DNA of 64,000 nucleotides from Pelagicoccus mobilis (GCF_016595505.1 NZ_JAENIL010000007.1:1-64000), one strand, 5' to 3'; counted from the stretch's first letter, positions 16,994 through 26,088 are shown. Notes: generated from the letters alone by a model not told the origin. A program made the numbers and translations.

Positions 16994-17638
16994 ATGCCCA
17001 TCCCGGACAACATAAAACTCCTCTTCATCGGTGACTCGATAACGGACTGCGGTCGCGAGCGCCGAACACCCGACTCTCCTTGGGATATTCCCACCAACCT
17101 CGGTAACGGCTACGTCGACCTCCTCAATGGACTTATTCAAAACCAACACCCCGAATCCAATGTCCGGATACTAAATCGTGGCATCGGCGGCAACACTGTC
17201 AGAGATCTTGCTCAACGCTGGCAACGCGATGTCATCCATCTCCAGCCAGATTGGCTTTCAATAAAAATAGGTATCAACGATGTTTGGCGTCAGTTCGACT
17301 CCCCTCGCAGTCCGCACGTCCACGTCCTACCGGACGAGTTCGAATCCACATACCGCGAGCTACTCGAACTGACACGGCCTAAGGTGAAACGCCTTTTCCT
17401 CATCACCCCCTACTATTTGCATACCGACTCACTTGACCCGATGCGGGCTCGCATGGATGAATACCGCCAACATGTCATCACATTCGCTAGCGAATACGAG
17501 GCGACTCTCGTAGACTCTCAAATCGCCCTCGATCGTCTTATGAAACACCTCGACCCACTCGAAATCGCAGAAGATCGCGTCCACCCTGGCACTGTCGGTC
17601 ACATGGCCATCGCCCAAGCTTTCCTTTCCAGTTTATAA
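16994..17638 (+). CDS. SGNH/GDSL-family hydrolase
   Basis: 214 residues with all four consensus blocks of the SGNH fold: block I GDSITD (nucleophile Ser), block II NRGIGGNTV (Gly), block III GINDVW (Asn), block V DRVHPG (Asp-x-x-His). No signal peptide is seen, so it is probably cytosolic. Family members act as esterases, often on acetylated sugars; the substrate is unknown. It begins 2 bp after the phosphatase-like gene and is 12 bp before the VOC gene, so the three likely form an operon. Confidence 0.88.
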   Translation: MPIPDNIKLLFIGDSITDCGRERRTPDSPWDIPTNLGNGYVDLLNGLIQNQHPESNVRILNRGIGGNTVRDLAQRWQRDVIHLQPDWLSIKIGINDVWRQFDSPRSPHVHVLPDEFESTYRELLELTRPKVKRLFLITPYYLHTDSLDPMRARMDEYRQHVITFASEYEATLVDSQIALDRLMKHLDPLEIAEDRVHPGTVGHMAIAQAFLSSL

Positions 17639-17650
17639 ATACGCCTAAAC

Positions 17651-18034
17651 ATGCGCATCGAACACATTGCAATTAACGTCGCTCAACCCAAAGAAGTAGC
17701 AGCTTGGTACATCAAGAACTGCGACATGAAAATCGCCCGCGAAGTTGGCGGCCCTGCAGAGGTCCATTTCCTATCAGACTCAAGTGGCAACACACTGGTC
17801 GAGATCTACAACAATCCCAAGGCGGCTATCCCCAACTACGCTGATCAGCATCCTCTGATACTTCACTTCGCGTTCGTATCCGAAAATGCTGACGCGGACC
17901 GATCTCGCCTCGAAGCAGCTGGGGCAACCTTCGTGGTAGACGAAACGACACCTGCCGGCGATCGTCTCGTGATGCTTCGCGACCCTTGGGGCCTCGCAAT
18001 CCAGCTTTGTTGCCGGAAGACCCCAATGATCTAG
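17651..18034 (+). CDS. VOC-superfamily (glyoxalase-like) protein
   Basis: 127 residues forming two beta-alpha-beta-beta-beta modules. It begins MRIEHIAINVAQPKEVAAWY, and the metal-site candidates are H5 and the Glu in NTLVEIYN, with a C-terminal RDPWGLAIQLC strand. VOC enzymes catalyse diverse metal-dependent reactions; the exact activity is undefined. Last gene of a short three-gene run, convergent with the sulfatase gene. Confidence 0.8.
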   Translation: MRIEHIAINVAQPKEVAAWYIKNCDMKIAREVGGPAEVHFLSDSSGNTLVEIYNNPKAAIPNYADQHPLILHFAFVSENADADRSRLEAAGATFVVDETTPAGDRLVMLRDPWGLAIQLCCRKTPMI

Positions 18035-18058
18035 ATTCCACCTCGCAGGTAGCCTGCT

Positions 18059-20560
18059 CTAGAGCCGATCAGCATCAATCTTCAAGACCGCTGCTGTTGA
18101 GGTGTGGTACTTCCCTCCCATAAGTGCGAGAAACAGGTGAGTCGGCTTGCCGTCGGTGAACAAGATCTGAGGGCGCTCGAAACGTTCTACCTCCCCACCG
18201 AGGTAGTGCTTGCTCGTATGGTAACCTAGCATCGGTTCGGACCAATTGACGCCATCTTCCGACTCAAGCAGAAGACCGACATGCGCGTGGATCACCCCCA
18301 TGTCACGCATCACCATATAATACTTCTTTTTGTATTCAAAAACATAAGCATCCTCCACCTGCTTGCCCAAATGAGAAAAACTAACGAGCGGATTCTTGGG
18401 CAGCTTCTTGTAAGGGCCTTCTATCCTATCAGCGACTGCTAAGCCCATCTTACGCAAGTTGTCGTTGTGCTTGTCCCAAGCTTTGTAATAGAGCCAATAC
18501 TGTTCGTCACTTTTCTGCAGGAACGCAGGATTCGTAGTTAAGAAGCTATCCCAATCCTTGAGATCCTTACTCGTTTCGATGATCGGATCATCGCCAACTC
18601 TTTCCCAAGGGCCATACAAGCTATCGGCAAGCGCCAAGCCTACCCTTTGAGTCGACGCATGATGGGCACCGGTCTGATTCGCAACCTCCAGATTGTTTCC
18701 AATGAAGAACAGAGCATACCGATCTCCTACCTTGTGAATGGTTGGATTATGAATCGTATCCGCATCCCAATGCCCGGGTCCTCGCCCTTTTAAAACAGTA
18801 CCCAAAACTTCGTAAGGCCCTTCCGGCGAATCGGCGACAGCATGAGCGATCTCGCTATTTCGCAGCCAATTACTATGTCCTCCCGGCCAACGCGAAAAGA
18901 AGACATGCAGCTTTCCATCGTCTCCCCAGATCGGCGAAGTCCCCCAAACATTCCAACCTTCCTCTTCGAGGATTCGTGTGCCTCCACTGAGCGCCTTGCT
19001 GAAGTTCGACTCCTTGTATTTTCCATCCTGATACAAATTAGATTGGTGTTTCTTCTTTTTGCGAGGCTCTGGTTTCTCCTTCATAGACTCAATTGTCGCC
19101 GCACTCGTGATGATCCAGCTATCTTCTTTTTGCGGATCATAGTTCTGATTGAATACAGGATCCTGAGCTCCCACTTCCTTTCGCCATTGATTAAGGTCTC
19201 CCATCAATTCAGCCGCTTTTTCCGGAGAGCTAGCAAACAAATCTTTTTGCTCCCCGATGTCATTCTTCAGATTGTATAATTGAGGCAGAGCTTCTTCGTA
19301 AACATGGATCAGCTTCCAATCCCCTTTGCGAACCGCGCTATGCGGCTTTGCTCCCTCCAGATGATAGTGCGGATAGTGCCAGTAGATTGCTTCGCGGCCA
19401 GCATCTCTTCCAGTTAGTAGATGCTCCTTGAAACTGAATCCATCCACCTCCGGTCCCAAAGCATCGGCCCCCTTTACCCCCGTCATGTCCAAGATCGTCG
19501 AATACAAGTCAGGAGATATCGCCAACTCACCCGAGGTCTTTCCCTTCGCAATTTTTCCCGGCCAACTGACAATCAGTGGCACCCGCACCCCACCTTCAAA
19601 CATGTCTCCTTTACCAGAGCGAAGCGGCCCATTCTTGGTTACCTTCTTTCGGTTGTTTTCGTAGTTCCCACAAAGCCCACCATTATCGCTGCTGAATATA
19701 ACAATCGTTTCCTCTTCGATCTTCGCCTTCCTCAAAGCCATCATCACATCACCTACCGCATCGTCCATGTGCTCAACCATGGCAGCATAAACCGGATTCG
19801 TGTGAGTTGCTCCTTTCTTCGTGAGCGCTTGATACTTCGCGATCTTCTCTTCACTGGCCTGAAGCGGCGTATGAACATTGTAGAGCCAGAAGTTCAGGAA
19901 GAACGGCTGATCGCTCTTCGCGTTTTGCAAAATGTAATTCTTCGCCTCCTTCGCCAATCGCTCCGTGAGATACTCCCCATCCGGTCCATCATCCATACGA
20001 GGATTGGTGTACGGGCTAAAATAACCACCGCCCCCATGCGCTTTGGGCGAACCGGCTTTCCATCCGCCGATGTTTTCGTCGAACCCTTGATTCTCCGGCC
20101 AGTGCTTCGGCTCTTCTCCAACATGCCACTTACCAATGTGGATCGTCTTGTAGCCTGCATCTTGAAGCTCTTCCGCTAAGGTTACCTCCTCCGGCTTCAT
20201 CTCCATCGTCCAATCCGGCACCCCGAGCTTCGCATACGGCTTAACATGGCCCGTGATCCAATCCGTCACATTGCTGCGCCCCGGATACTTGCCGGTCATT
20301 ATGCTAGACCGTGTCGGCGAACAAACAGTACAAGCCGCATACGCGTCGGTGAAGAGCGTTCCGTCTTGGGCTAAGCGGTCCACATTGGGAGTCTGGTGTA
20401 GGTCGCTTCCGTATACACCCACGTCCGCCCATCCAAGATCATCCACTATGATCAAAACGACATTGGGTCGACTCGGGGCAGCCGAACAATCCATTGTCTC
20501 AAAAAGCATCGAGGCAGTTAGGGTGAGGAGAAAAGCGAGGAAGCGAGGAGCAAATTTCAT
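18059..20560 (-). CDS. Secreted sulfatase fused to a GH43-like beta-propeller
   Basis: 833 residues. A signal peptide (1-28) is followed by a type I sulfatase (about 30-480) with PNVVLIIVDDLGWADVG metal ligands and the formylglycine site C80-SPTR, GKWHVG, and FSSDNGG. A basic linker (about 490-515, PRKKKKHQS) leads to a second domain (about 520-833) with five-bladed propeller features resembling GH43/GH117-like proteins (WGTSPIWGDDGKLHVFFSRWP, HNPTIHKVGDRYALFFIG). The fusion suggests coupled desulfation and glycoside cleavage of a sulfated polysaccharide. The substrate is not inferable; maturation needs a formylglycine-generating enzyme not encoded here. Confidence 0.88.
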   Translation of the reverse strand: MKFAPRFLAFLLTLTASMLFETMDCSAAPSRPNVVLIIVDDLGWADVGVYGSDLHQTPNVDRLAQDGTLFTDAYAACTVCSPTRSSIMTGKYPGRSNVTDWITGHVKPYAKLGVPDWTMEMKPEEVTLAEELQDAGYKTIHIGKWHVGEEPKHWPENQGFDENIGGWKAGSPKAHGGGGYFSPYTNPRMDDGPDGEYLTERLAKEAKNYILQNAKSDQPFFLNFWLYNVHTPLQASEEKIAKYQALTKKGATHTNPVYAAMVEHMDDAVGDVMMALRKAKIEEETIVIFSSDNGGLCGNYENNRKKVTKNGPLRSGKGDMFEGGVRVPLIVSWPGKIAKGKTSGELAISPDLYSTILDMTGVKGADALGPEVDGFSFKEHLLTGRDAGREAIYWHYPHYHLEGAKPHSAVRKGDWKLIHVYEEALPQLYNLKNDIGEQKDLFASSPEKAAELMGDLNQWRKEVGAQDPVFNQNYDPQKEDSWIITSAATIESMKEKPEPRKKKKHQSNLYQDGKYKESNFSKALSGGTRILEEEGWNVWGTSPIWGDDGKLHVFFSRWPGGHSNWLRNSEIAHAVADSPEGPYEVLGTVLKGRGPGHWDADTIHNPTIHKVGDRYALFFIGNNLEVANQTGAHHASTQRVGLALADSLYGPWERVGDDPIIETSKDLKDWDSFLTTNPAFLQKSDEQYWLYYKAWDKHNDNLRKMGLAVADRIEGPYKKLPKNPLVSFSHLGKQVEDAYVFEYKKKYYMVMRDMGVIHAHVGLLLESEDGVNWSEPMLGYHTSKHYLGGEVERFERPQILFTDGKPTHLFLALMGGKYHTSTAAVLKIDADRL

Positions 20561-20749
20561 AGCAGCTAATTTCAGGAAATCAAAAGGACGAGGCTCAGCC
20601 TAGCACAGCTATGCCCAAATACAAAATGGAGTCACTTAACCAGAAACGGTGATTTCTTACCCTAACGCCCGAACGCGAGACATCGCCCCAGACTGCGGGG
20701 CACCTCAACATTTCCAAAAGTCCTAACACGGTGCCGAACGTAGCAACTC

Positions 20750-20824
20750 GTAGCGCGGTGCTTTAGCCCGCTTCACCGCTGCAGGATCCGCCCTTTTTGG
20801 ACGCGGGCTAAAGCTCCGCGCTAC
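20750..20824. repeat. Paired REP with long inverted arms
   Basis: GTAG head at 20750-20753 and inverted CTAC at 20821-20824. Arms of about 20 bp (GCGCGGTGCTTTAGCCCGC / GCGGGCTAAAGCTCCGCGC) flank a GCAGGATCC linker. It lies in the 476-bp gap between the sulfatase and the tRNA, which otherwise holds a tRNA-like fragment and no gene. Confidence 0.8.
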
Positions 20825-20870
20825 CTTTTGCACCCCCACAGCAATCAAGCTGCGGTCCTCCTACGCGCTT

Positions 20871-20895
20871 CTAGGGCCACCGGGTACCGAGCCCG
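20871..20895 (-). repeat. Fragment matching the 3' end of tRNA-Arg
   Basis: CTAGGGCCACCGGG (20871-20884) is identical to the 3' end of the tRNA-Arg(CCT) gene (21036-21049), and similarity continues weakly through the T-arm (CCGAGCCC against CGAACCC). No acceptor 5' half can be found 72 bp away. It could be a relic attachment site or a decayed tRNA. Confidence 0.4.
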
Positions 20896-21036
20896 ACCAA
20901 AGGGGGGCATCGTTCCGAGCGAAGCGACAAGACCGGACTGCACAGCAGGGCCGGAACACCGAAGGTGAGATTCCCATCTCTAGAAACGAAACGAGCGAGT
21001 GACTCGCCGATCTACTGGAAATGCTACACACTCCAC

Positions 21037-21108
21037 TAGGGCCACCGGGAATCGAACCCAGATCTAAAGTTTAGGAAACTCTTGTTCTATCCGTTGAACT
21101 ATGGCCCC
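21037..21108 (-). tRNA. tRNA-Arg (anticodon CCT)
   Basis: On the minus strand a 72-nt cloverleaf folds: acceptor GGGGCCA/TGGCCCT, D-arm GTTC..GAAC, anticodon stem AGAGT/ACTTT with loop TTCCTAA (anticodon CCT, reading AGG), and T-arm CTGGG/CCCGG with TTCGATT loop. Discriminator A; CCA is not encoded. It decodes AGG, the codon that the REP elements add at several gene ends in this window. Confidence 0.93.
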
Positions 21109-21208
21109 AGCACGGGTCGGCCGTCAAAAAAGCCGAGCTGGCAGATTTCTGTCCCATGGGCCCTTCACTGTAAAGAATTAGCTGCTGCGAAAATCTCGTT
21201 TTCCGATA

Positions 21209-21236
21209 TTGACAAGGGTCCGCGAAGGCCTAGTTT
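21209..21236 (+). promoter_or_regulatory. Candidate rpsR promoter
   Basis: A perfect -35 box TTGACA (21209-21214), 16-bp spacer and TAGTTT (21231-21236). With the ATG at 21249 this would give a leader of only a few bases, so either the mRNA is near-leaderless or the true start point differs. Confidence 0.45.
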
Positions 21237-21248
21237 CCGCCGTTCCTT

Positions 21249-21440
21249 ATGAGCACAGAGAAAAAATCACAGAGCCTAACGCCACAAGAGCTGGACTTCC
21301 ACCACGCTCACATCCTCGCTCGCTACGTCACCGAGACTGGCAAGATCCTGCCAGCTAAGATGAATCGCATCAACGCGAAGCAGCAGCGTAAGATCACAAA
21401 GGCAATCAAGCGCGCTCGCAACTTGCGCTTGATGAAGTAG
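21249..21440 (+). CDS. rpsR: 30S ribosomal protein S18
   Basis: 63 residues. The core LARYVTETGKILPAKMNRI followed by the basic helix KQQRKITKAIKRARNLRLM is diagnostic of S18. It is shorter at the N-terminus than the E. coli protein (75). S18 binds S6 in the platform of the small subunit. Here it is not next to rpsF or rplI, unlike in many bacteria. It precedes the threonylcarbamoyl-AMP synthase gene by 67 bp. Confidence 0.93.
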   Translation: MSTEKKSQSLTPQELDFHHAHILARYVTETGKILPAKMNRINAKQQRKITKAIKRARNLRLMK

Positions 21441-21507
21441 TTCCCGCTCTCGAAGCGAGACTTACTACGCACGCGGGACCTGGTTGGCCCGCTCGCTCTT
21501 CACGCAC

Positions 21508-22491
21508 ATGGCGAACATACTCCAACCTACCGAGGAAAACTTACGCGACCTGCGTAAGTTTTTGCTTTTTGGGGGCTTAGCCGGCGTCCCCACCGAAACC
21601 GTCTACGGCCTCGCCGCCAACGCCTTCGATCCGGAAGCCTGCTCCAAGATCTTCGAGGTCAAACAACGCCCCGCGAACGATCCCCTCATCTGCCACGTGC
21701 CAGATGTCAAAGCGCTGGAAAAGATCTGCGAAACCAACCCGCTGGCCCTCCGACTCGCCAAACGCTTTTGGCCCGGAGCCCTCACCTTCGTGCTCCCCAA
21801 AAAGGACACGATTCCGGACATCGTGACCGCCGGACTCGGCTCAGTCGCCGTCCGCTGCTCCGCCCACCCGGACTTTCATCGATTGGTCGAGCAATGCGAG
21901 TTCCCCATAGCCGCCCCAAGCGCGAATCCATTCGCCTACATCAGCCCGACCACCGCTCAGCACGTCGAAGCGAGCCTCGGCAGCAAAATCAATTTCATTC
22001 TGGACGGCGGCCCCTGCCAATTCGGCGTCGAATCGACCATCATCGACCTGCGAGACGAATCCAATCCACGCATCCTCCGCTACGGCGCTCTGCCCATCGA
22101 AGAGATCGAAGTCGAGCTCGGCCGCTCTATCGACAAACCAGCCGTCACGACCGCTGACGAGTCCGTCCAGCATCTCGCGCCCGGAGCCCTCCCCAAACAC
22201 TACAGTCCCCGAACTCCGCTCGAGCTCCGCGGCGGACTCTCGCCGGAGGATCTCGAAAATCTGGCAGACAACGAAGCCGCGCTGCTACTTTCCCGTCCCG
22301 CAGGCGATACGCCCGCAAACGTGTTCTGGCTTTCCGAAGACGGCAAACTCGCCGATATCGCGTCCAGTCTCTACGCAAAGATGAGAGAGCTCGACGAATC
22401 CGGTTTCGATAAAATTCTCGCCGAAGAAGCCCCAGAACTCGGACTCGGACTCGCCATCAACGATCGCCTGCGCCGCGCCTCGTTCAGGTAG
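21508..22491 (+). CDS. L-threonylcarbamoyladenylate synthase (Sua5/YrdC-type)
   Basis: 327 residues from the ATG at 21508 (a TTG at 21484 is in frame but less likely). An N-terminal YrdC domain (about 1-200) carries GGLAGVPTETVYGLAANA, KQRPANDPLICHV, and PSANPFAYISPT; a C-terminal Sua5 domain (about 230-327) follows. The enzyme makes threonylcarbamoyl-AMP for the t6A37 tRNA modification. The gene ends TTC AGG TAG, where a GTAG repeat head (22488-22491) supplies the stop. Confidence 0.92.
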   Translation: MANILQPTEENLRDLRKFLLFGGLAGVPTETVYGLAANAFDPEACSKIFEVKQRPANDPLICHVPDVKALEKICETNPLALRLAKRFWPGALTFVLPKKDTIPDIVTAGLGSVAVRCSAHPDFHRLVEQCEFPIAAPSANPFAYISPTTAQHVEASLGSKINFILDGGPCQFGVESTIIDLRDESNPRILRYGALPIEEIEVELGRSIDKPAVTTADESVQHLAPGALPKHYSPRTPLELRGGLSPEDLENLADNEAALLLSRPAGDTPANVFWLSEDGKLADIASSLYAKMRELDESGFDKILAEEAPELGLGLAINDRLRRASFR

Positions 22492-22507
22492 AGCCTAGCT
22501 GGGTCTA
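22488..22507 (+). repeat. Short degenerate REP-like inverted repeat
   Basis: GTAGAGCC and GGGTCTAC form an imperfect palindrome whose head holds the stop codon of the upstream gene. Confidence 0.5.
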
Positions 22508-22539
22508 CAAAGGCCCTAGTATCGTCTCATGCGTGAAAC

Positions 22540-22615
22540 GTAGCGCGGTGCTTCAGCCCGCGTCACAGCAGCAGGGCTATTCTCATTGAGGATGCGGGCT
22601 GAAGCACCGCACTAC
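22540..22615. repeat. Paired REP with long inverted arms
   Basis: GTAG head at 22540-22543 and inverted CTAC at 22612-22615. Arms GCGCGGTGCTTCAGCCCGC / GCGGGCTGAAGCACCGC. Same subtype as 20750-20824 and 36930-37019. Confidence 0.8.
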
Positions 22616-22645
22616 CACATTCGACGCTCTATGTATGACGAGTTC

Positions 22646-24022
22646 CTATTCTTCCCCGCCCTGATTCTCCGAGACGGCTTCCGCCTCTTTCTCCTCCTCG
22701 GTAAGCACTCTGACTTGAGCGGCGAGGATACGACGTTCATCCACCTCGCTCACTAGGATTTCCAAATCATTGATGCGAACCGACTCCCCCTGCTGAGGCA
22801 TGCGGCCAAGCTGATAAGTAATGTATCCACCAAAAGTGGACACTTCCTCTGCTTCAAACTCGACTCCAATTTCATCGGCCAAATCGTGCAAAGCAGTCAG
22901 GCCATCGACCTGGAAAATCCCGCCCGACTTTTCGGTCACCAAGGCTTCCTCCTTGTCAAATTCGTCCTGAATATCTCCCACCAACTCCTCAAGCACGTCT
23001 TCCATCGTCACAGCTCCCACCGTTCCCCCAAACTCGTCCTTCAAAAGGGCAAAGTGCTTCCGAGTTTTCAAAAACCGCTGCAAAACCGTCTCTAACGGCT
23101 CATCCATCGAAAACGTGATCATCGGACGCTTCAAAGCTCCCCAATCAATATTCGTTCCCTCCTGCCCGCTACGAAACGCATCCTTGATATGCACGATGCC
23201 GACGCAATCATCCAGATCCCCATTACAAAGCGGAAAGCGCGTGTGCCCCGTCTTGCGAGCGATCTCCAAACTCTCCTCCGCCGTATCCTCCAAATCGATA
23301 TAACGCAGCTGGTTCCGAGGAATCATGATATCATGCGCCACCCGCTTCCGTAGCTCCAAGGCATTACTCATGATGTTCTCAGCCATCGGAGGCAACTCGT
23401 CCCCCTCGTTCACCAAAGATCGGATCTGAGCCTCCACATCGAGAAGATTCAAATCCAAATCCGGATCCAGCCGCAGCACCTTCAGGACAAGCCCGGAAAA
23501 GAAATTCAAAGTCGCAGAAAGCGGCTTCGCCAAGAATCGAAAGACAAGCACGAAAGGCAAAGACCAGCGAATCGTGGAGACCGGATGCTGCAAAGCCATC
23601 GCTCGAGGCACCAGCTCACCCAAAACGAAGTGAGCCGTCACCGCCACCAGCAAACTCATCACCAGCGATGTCCTCAGCTCCATGCCCGGCGCCCACCCCA
23701 TGCGGAGCGTCAGCGAATAAGCCAAAGGCAAAACAAGAAACGCCGCCCCGATCGAAAACACCGAAATCCCCAAGCGCAGCAGCTTGATCGTCGAGCTCAT
23801 ATCGTCGAGCAGAGCGCCCACTCGCTCAGATTCGCGGACCTCAATCATGCGTGCCGACCCAAATCGCGTAAAGCGAAGCTTCACAAGACTGAACTCAGCA
23901 CCCACAAAAATCGCGTTCAACGCGAGGAGCAGCGTTGCGCCAACCGCGCAAGTCGTCAGTTCGAAGGTAGAATAAATATGTGTTGGAGTCACTAGTGAGT
24001 CGCTGCGGCGAAGGATCGCCAT
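22646..24022 (-). CDS. CNNM/CorC-family hemolysin-like membrane protein
   Basis: 458 residues: a DUF21/CNNM membrane domain (about residues 20-205, with FVGAEFSLVKLR and LGELVPRAMAL), two CBS repeats (about 220-345; MIPRNQLRYIDLEDTAEES, MITFSMDEPLETVLQRFLKTRKHFALLKDE), and a C-terminal CorC_HlyC transporter-associated domain (about 365-440). The family is linked to Mg2+/Co2+ efflux; the name hemolysin is historical. The tail is strongly acidic. Confidence 0.88.
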   Translation of the reverse strand: MAILRRSDSLVTPTHIYSTFELTTCAVGATLLLALNAIFVGAEFSLVKLRFTRFGSARMIEVRESERVGALLDDMSSTIKLLRLGISVFSIGAAFLVLPLAYSLTLRMGWAPGMELRTSLVMSLLVAVTAHFVLGELVPRAMALQHPVSTIRWSLPFVLVFRFLAKPLSATLNFFSGLVLKVLRLDPDLDLNLLDVEAQIRSLVNEGDELPPMAENIMSNALELRKRVAHDIMIPRNQLRYIDLEDTAEESLEIARKTGHTRFPLCNGDLDDCVGIVHIKDAFRSGQEGTNIDWGALKRPMITFSMDEPLETVLQRFLKTRKHFALLKDEFGGTVGAVTMEDVLEELVGDIQDEFDKEEALVTEKSGGIFQVDGLTALHDLADEIGVEFEAEEVSTFGGYITYQLGRMPQQGESVRINDLEILVSEVDERRILAAQVRVLTEEEKEAEAVSENQGGEE

Positions 24023-24072
24023 CGGAAGCGTTCGACGCTCCCAAGCAGGCCACTAAGATGCTCGGTTCGCCC

Positions 24073-25182
24073 CTAGGATTTCAAGAACGAAGTGAGCGCC
24101 TTCAAAGCGACCTCATTCTGCTCCGGCAAACCGATGCTCACCCGCACCCACTCCGGCATCCCATAAGGAGCCAGCGGACGCACAATCACGCTCTGCTTCT
24201 GCAGTTCCTCGAAACAGCCTACACCATCTCCCACCTTGACCGTCACGAAATTCGCGAAACTCCGGATGTATTCACAGCCCAAAGACATAAACCCAGTCTC
24301 AAGCTGCATCCTGCCGATCTCGTTCGCCGCCCGGCAATCCTCTACAAACTCACGATCCCCCAGAGCCGCAATCGCCGCCGCCTGAGCGATCGAGTTAACG
24401 TTAAAGGGCTCTCGCGCCCGGTTAAGCAAGGACACGAGCTCAGGCGAACCATAACCATATCCGATCCGCAGACCGGCCAGTCCAAAGATCTTCGAAAAAG
24501 TCCTCGTACAAAAAACCTTCCGCCCCGCCGCGATCAAATCCCGCAAATCCGGAGCCTTGTCCACATACTCCGCATACGCTTCGTCCAAAACGAAAAGCAC
24601 GTTCTCCGGCAATTTATCAATGAACGCCCGGATCTCCGCCTCCGAGTTCGCCGTGCCGCTCGGATTGTCCGGACTCGGCAAGAAGACCACCTTCGTCTTC
24701 TCGGTCACCGCCGCAGCCATCGCATCCAAGTCGTGCGTGAAGTTGCGCATCGGCACCTCCACCGGCGTCGCTCCAAAGAGCAGCGTCACCAGCTTATAGA
24801 CGATAAACGCGCCCTTGCCCATAACCGCCTCGTCTCCAGGCCCCAAAATGGCATGCCCAAGAATTTCCAACACCTCATTCGAACCGTTGCCGACGATGAA
24901 CTGCTCAGGATCGAGCCCCCGGTAAGCCGCCAACGCTTTCTTCAACTCGTAGCATCCACCATCTGGATACAGCTCGACCTCCTCCATCGCGTTCTTTCCA
25001 GCTTCAATCGCCGCTTCAGAAGCTCCCAACGGATTTTCATTGGACGCAAGCTTGACGATCCCATGCGGATCGAGCCCAAGCTCGCGAGCGACCTCCTCGA
25101 TCGGCTTACCCGGCTGGTAAATCGGCTGGGAAAGCAACTCCGGCTTCACGAGATCTGTATAGCTTGTCGACATGCCCCGCAT
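24073..25182 (-). CDS. hisC: Histidinol-phosphate aminotransferase
   Basis: 369-residue PLP enzyme, fold type I, aminotransferase class I/II. LASNENPLGAS, the EAYAEYVD aspartate-tyrosine region, and the PLP lysine K231 in TFSKIFGLAGLRIGYG identify the HisC family, which transaminates imidazole-acetol phosphate in histidine synthesis and sometimes aromatic 2-oxo acids. The start may be ATG 25182 or ATG 25173. No other his genes are adjacent. Confidence 0.9.
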   Translation of the reverse strand: MRGMSTSYTDLVKPELLSQPIYQPGKPIEEVARELGLDPHGIVKLASNENPLGASEAAIEAGKNAMEEVELYPDGGCYELKKALAAYRGLDPEQFIVGNGSNEVLEILGHAILGPGDEAVMGKGAFIVYKLVTLLFGATPVEVPMRNFTHDLDAMAAAVTEKTKVVFLPSPDNPSGTANSEAEIRAFIDKLPENVLFVLDEAYAEYVDKAPDLRDLIAAGRKVFCTRTFSKIFGLAGLRIGYGYGSPELVSLLNRAREPFNVNSIAQAAAIAALGDREFVEDCRAANEIGRMQLETGFMSLGCEYIRSFANFVTVKVGDGVGCFEELQKQSVIVRPLAPYGMPEWVRVSIGLPEQNEVALKALTSFLKS

Positions 25183-25272
25183 TCAGGAGAAACCCCTCGC
25201 CGAGATCAAGCCAGTCTTCCCTGCAGAAACGGAGCCCGCCGCTTCCCGCCCTTGGGACGACTCTAAAACAGC

Positions 25273-25974
25273 CTAGAAAAACGACCCGCCGCCCGTCTCA
25301 ACCGCCGGCACATTCAACGCTTTCACCCCACTCGAAATCACTTCCTTCCGAAAGGGAACCGACATGAGATAAGGCCACTTTATGAATCCCGCCGTGTTGT
25401 CTCGATAAAACTCGTCGCTCACGCTAAACTCCACCCCGTCCGGATACCAAAGCTGGTCATCGCCTTCCTTAAACTTGTTCTCCGCCCGAACCGCCCCTAG
25501 GTAGGTGATCTTCCCTTCCTCAACAGTAAAGGTTATCGGCTTCGGAAGCCGACCACTCCAGATACGATCGTTTGGATAGTCCATTTGCCTCAACGTGTAT
25601 CCGTATATCTCATACTCGCCCGCAGGCACCGCTTGACACACGACCACCCCAAAGCCGCCCAACTCCTCAAAATCAGCCTCGGGGTACTGAGCGGTTCGCG
25701 AACCGATCCCGAACTCCTCCAATCGCGGAAAGAGCTCCACGCTCCGATACTGGAATAGGTAGCCATGATACCGAAACCCCTGATGCGACTCGAAAGCATC
25801 CGCCTTCAGGTTTTCGTGAAACCCGTGCCCGTTAACCGAAAACATCACATACCCCTCCCCCGCTTTCGCTTGGGTCGTCTGACTGAATTTACCACCACTC
25901 CCCACCTGGCTCGTCGTGTCGCAGGCAACCAGAAAAAACATCGAAACAAGGGATAAAACAAGAGGACGGATCAT
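25273..25974 (-). CDS. Putative lipoprotein of unknown function
   Basis: 233 residues. The signal peptide ends in lipobox LVAC (Cys18), so the mature protein is probably a lipid-anchored envelope protein. The rest is predicted mainly beta (AGEYEIYGYTLRQMD, GKITYLGAVRAENKF). No family is recognised. It ends in a glycine-serine-phenylalanine tail. Located downstream of a non-coding region with hairpins. Confidence 0.65.
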   Translation of the reverse strand: MIRPLVLSLVSMFFLVACDTTSQVGSGGKFSQTTQAKAGEGYVMFSVNGHGFHENLKADAFESHQGFRYHGYLFQYRSVELFPRLEEFGIGSRTAQYPEADFEELGGFGVVVCQAVPAGEYEIYGYTLRQMDYPNDRIWSGRLPKPITFTVEEGKITYLGAVRAENKFKEGDDQLWYPDGVEFSVSDEFYRDNTAGFIKWPYLMSVPFRKEVISSGVKALNVPAVETGGGSFF

Positions 25975-26056
25975 ACGCTAAACCTCTCTCACGGACTAAG
26001 CGCTTCTGTCAATATCCCAACCTCTCAACGGATCAACCAACCGCGACAACCGCATA

Positions 26057-26088
26057 GAAAAACCCGGGCGAATCCCCATCCGCCCGGG
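26057..26088 (-). terminator. Terminator-like hairpin on the minus strand, no obvious gene
   Basis: Perfect 8-bp stem CCCGGGCG/CGCCCGGG (26063-26070 with 26081-26088) followed on the minus strand by TTTTTC. A minus-strand transcript would have to begin between here and 26350. It also lies upstream of the lipoprotein gene and could attenuate it. Confidence 0.5.

Noticed and set aside
20871-20945. Second tRNA gene
   Set aside because: Only the T-arm/acceptor 3' half can be aligned; no matching 5' acceptor, D-arm or anticodon arm was found.
20600-22640. CRISPR-like repetition of similar GC-rich segments
   Set aside because: Units are palindromic with GTAG heads and irregular spacing, with no uniform spacers and no cas genes; they are REP elements.
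23980-25266. 428-codon open frame on the plus strand antisense to hisC
   Set aside because: HisC on the minus strand is complete with its PLP lysine; the plus frame shows no recognisable motif and has an arginine-rich shadow composition.
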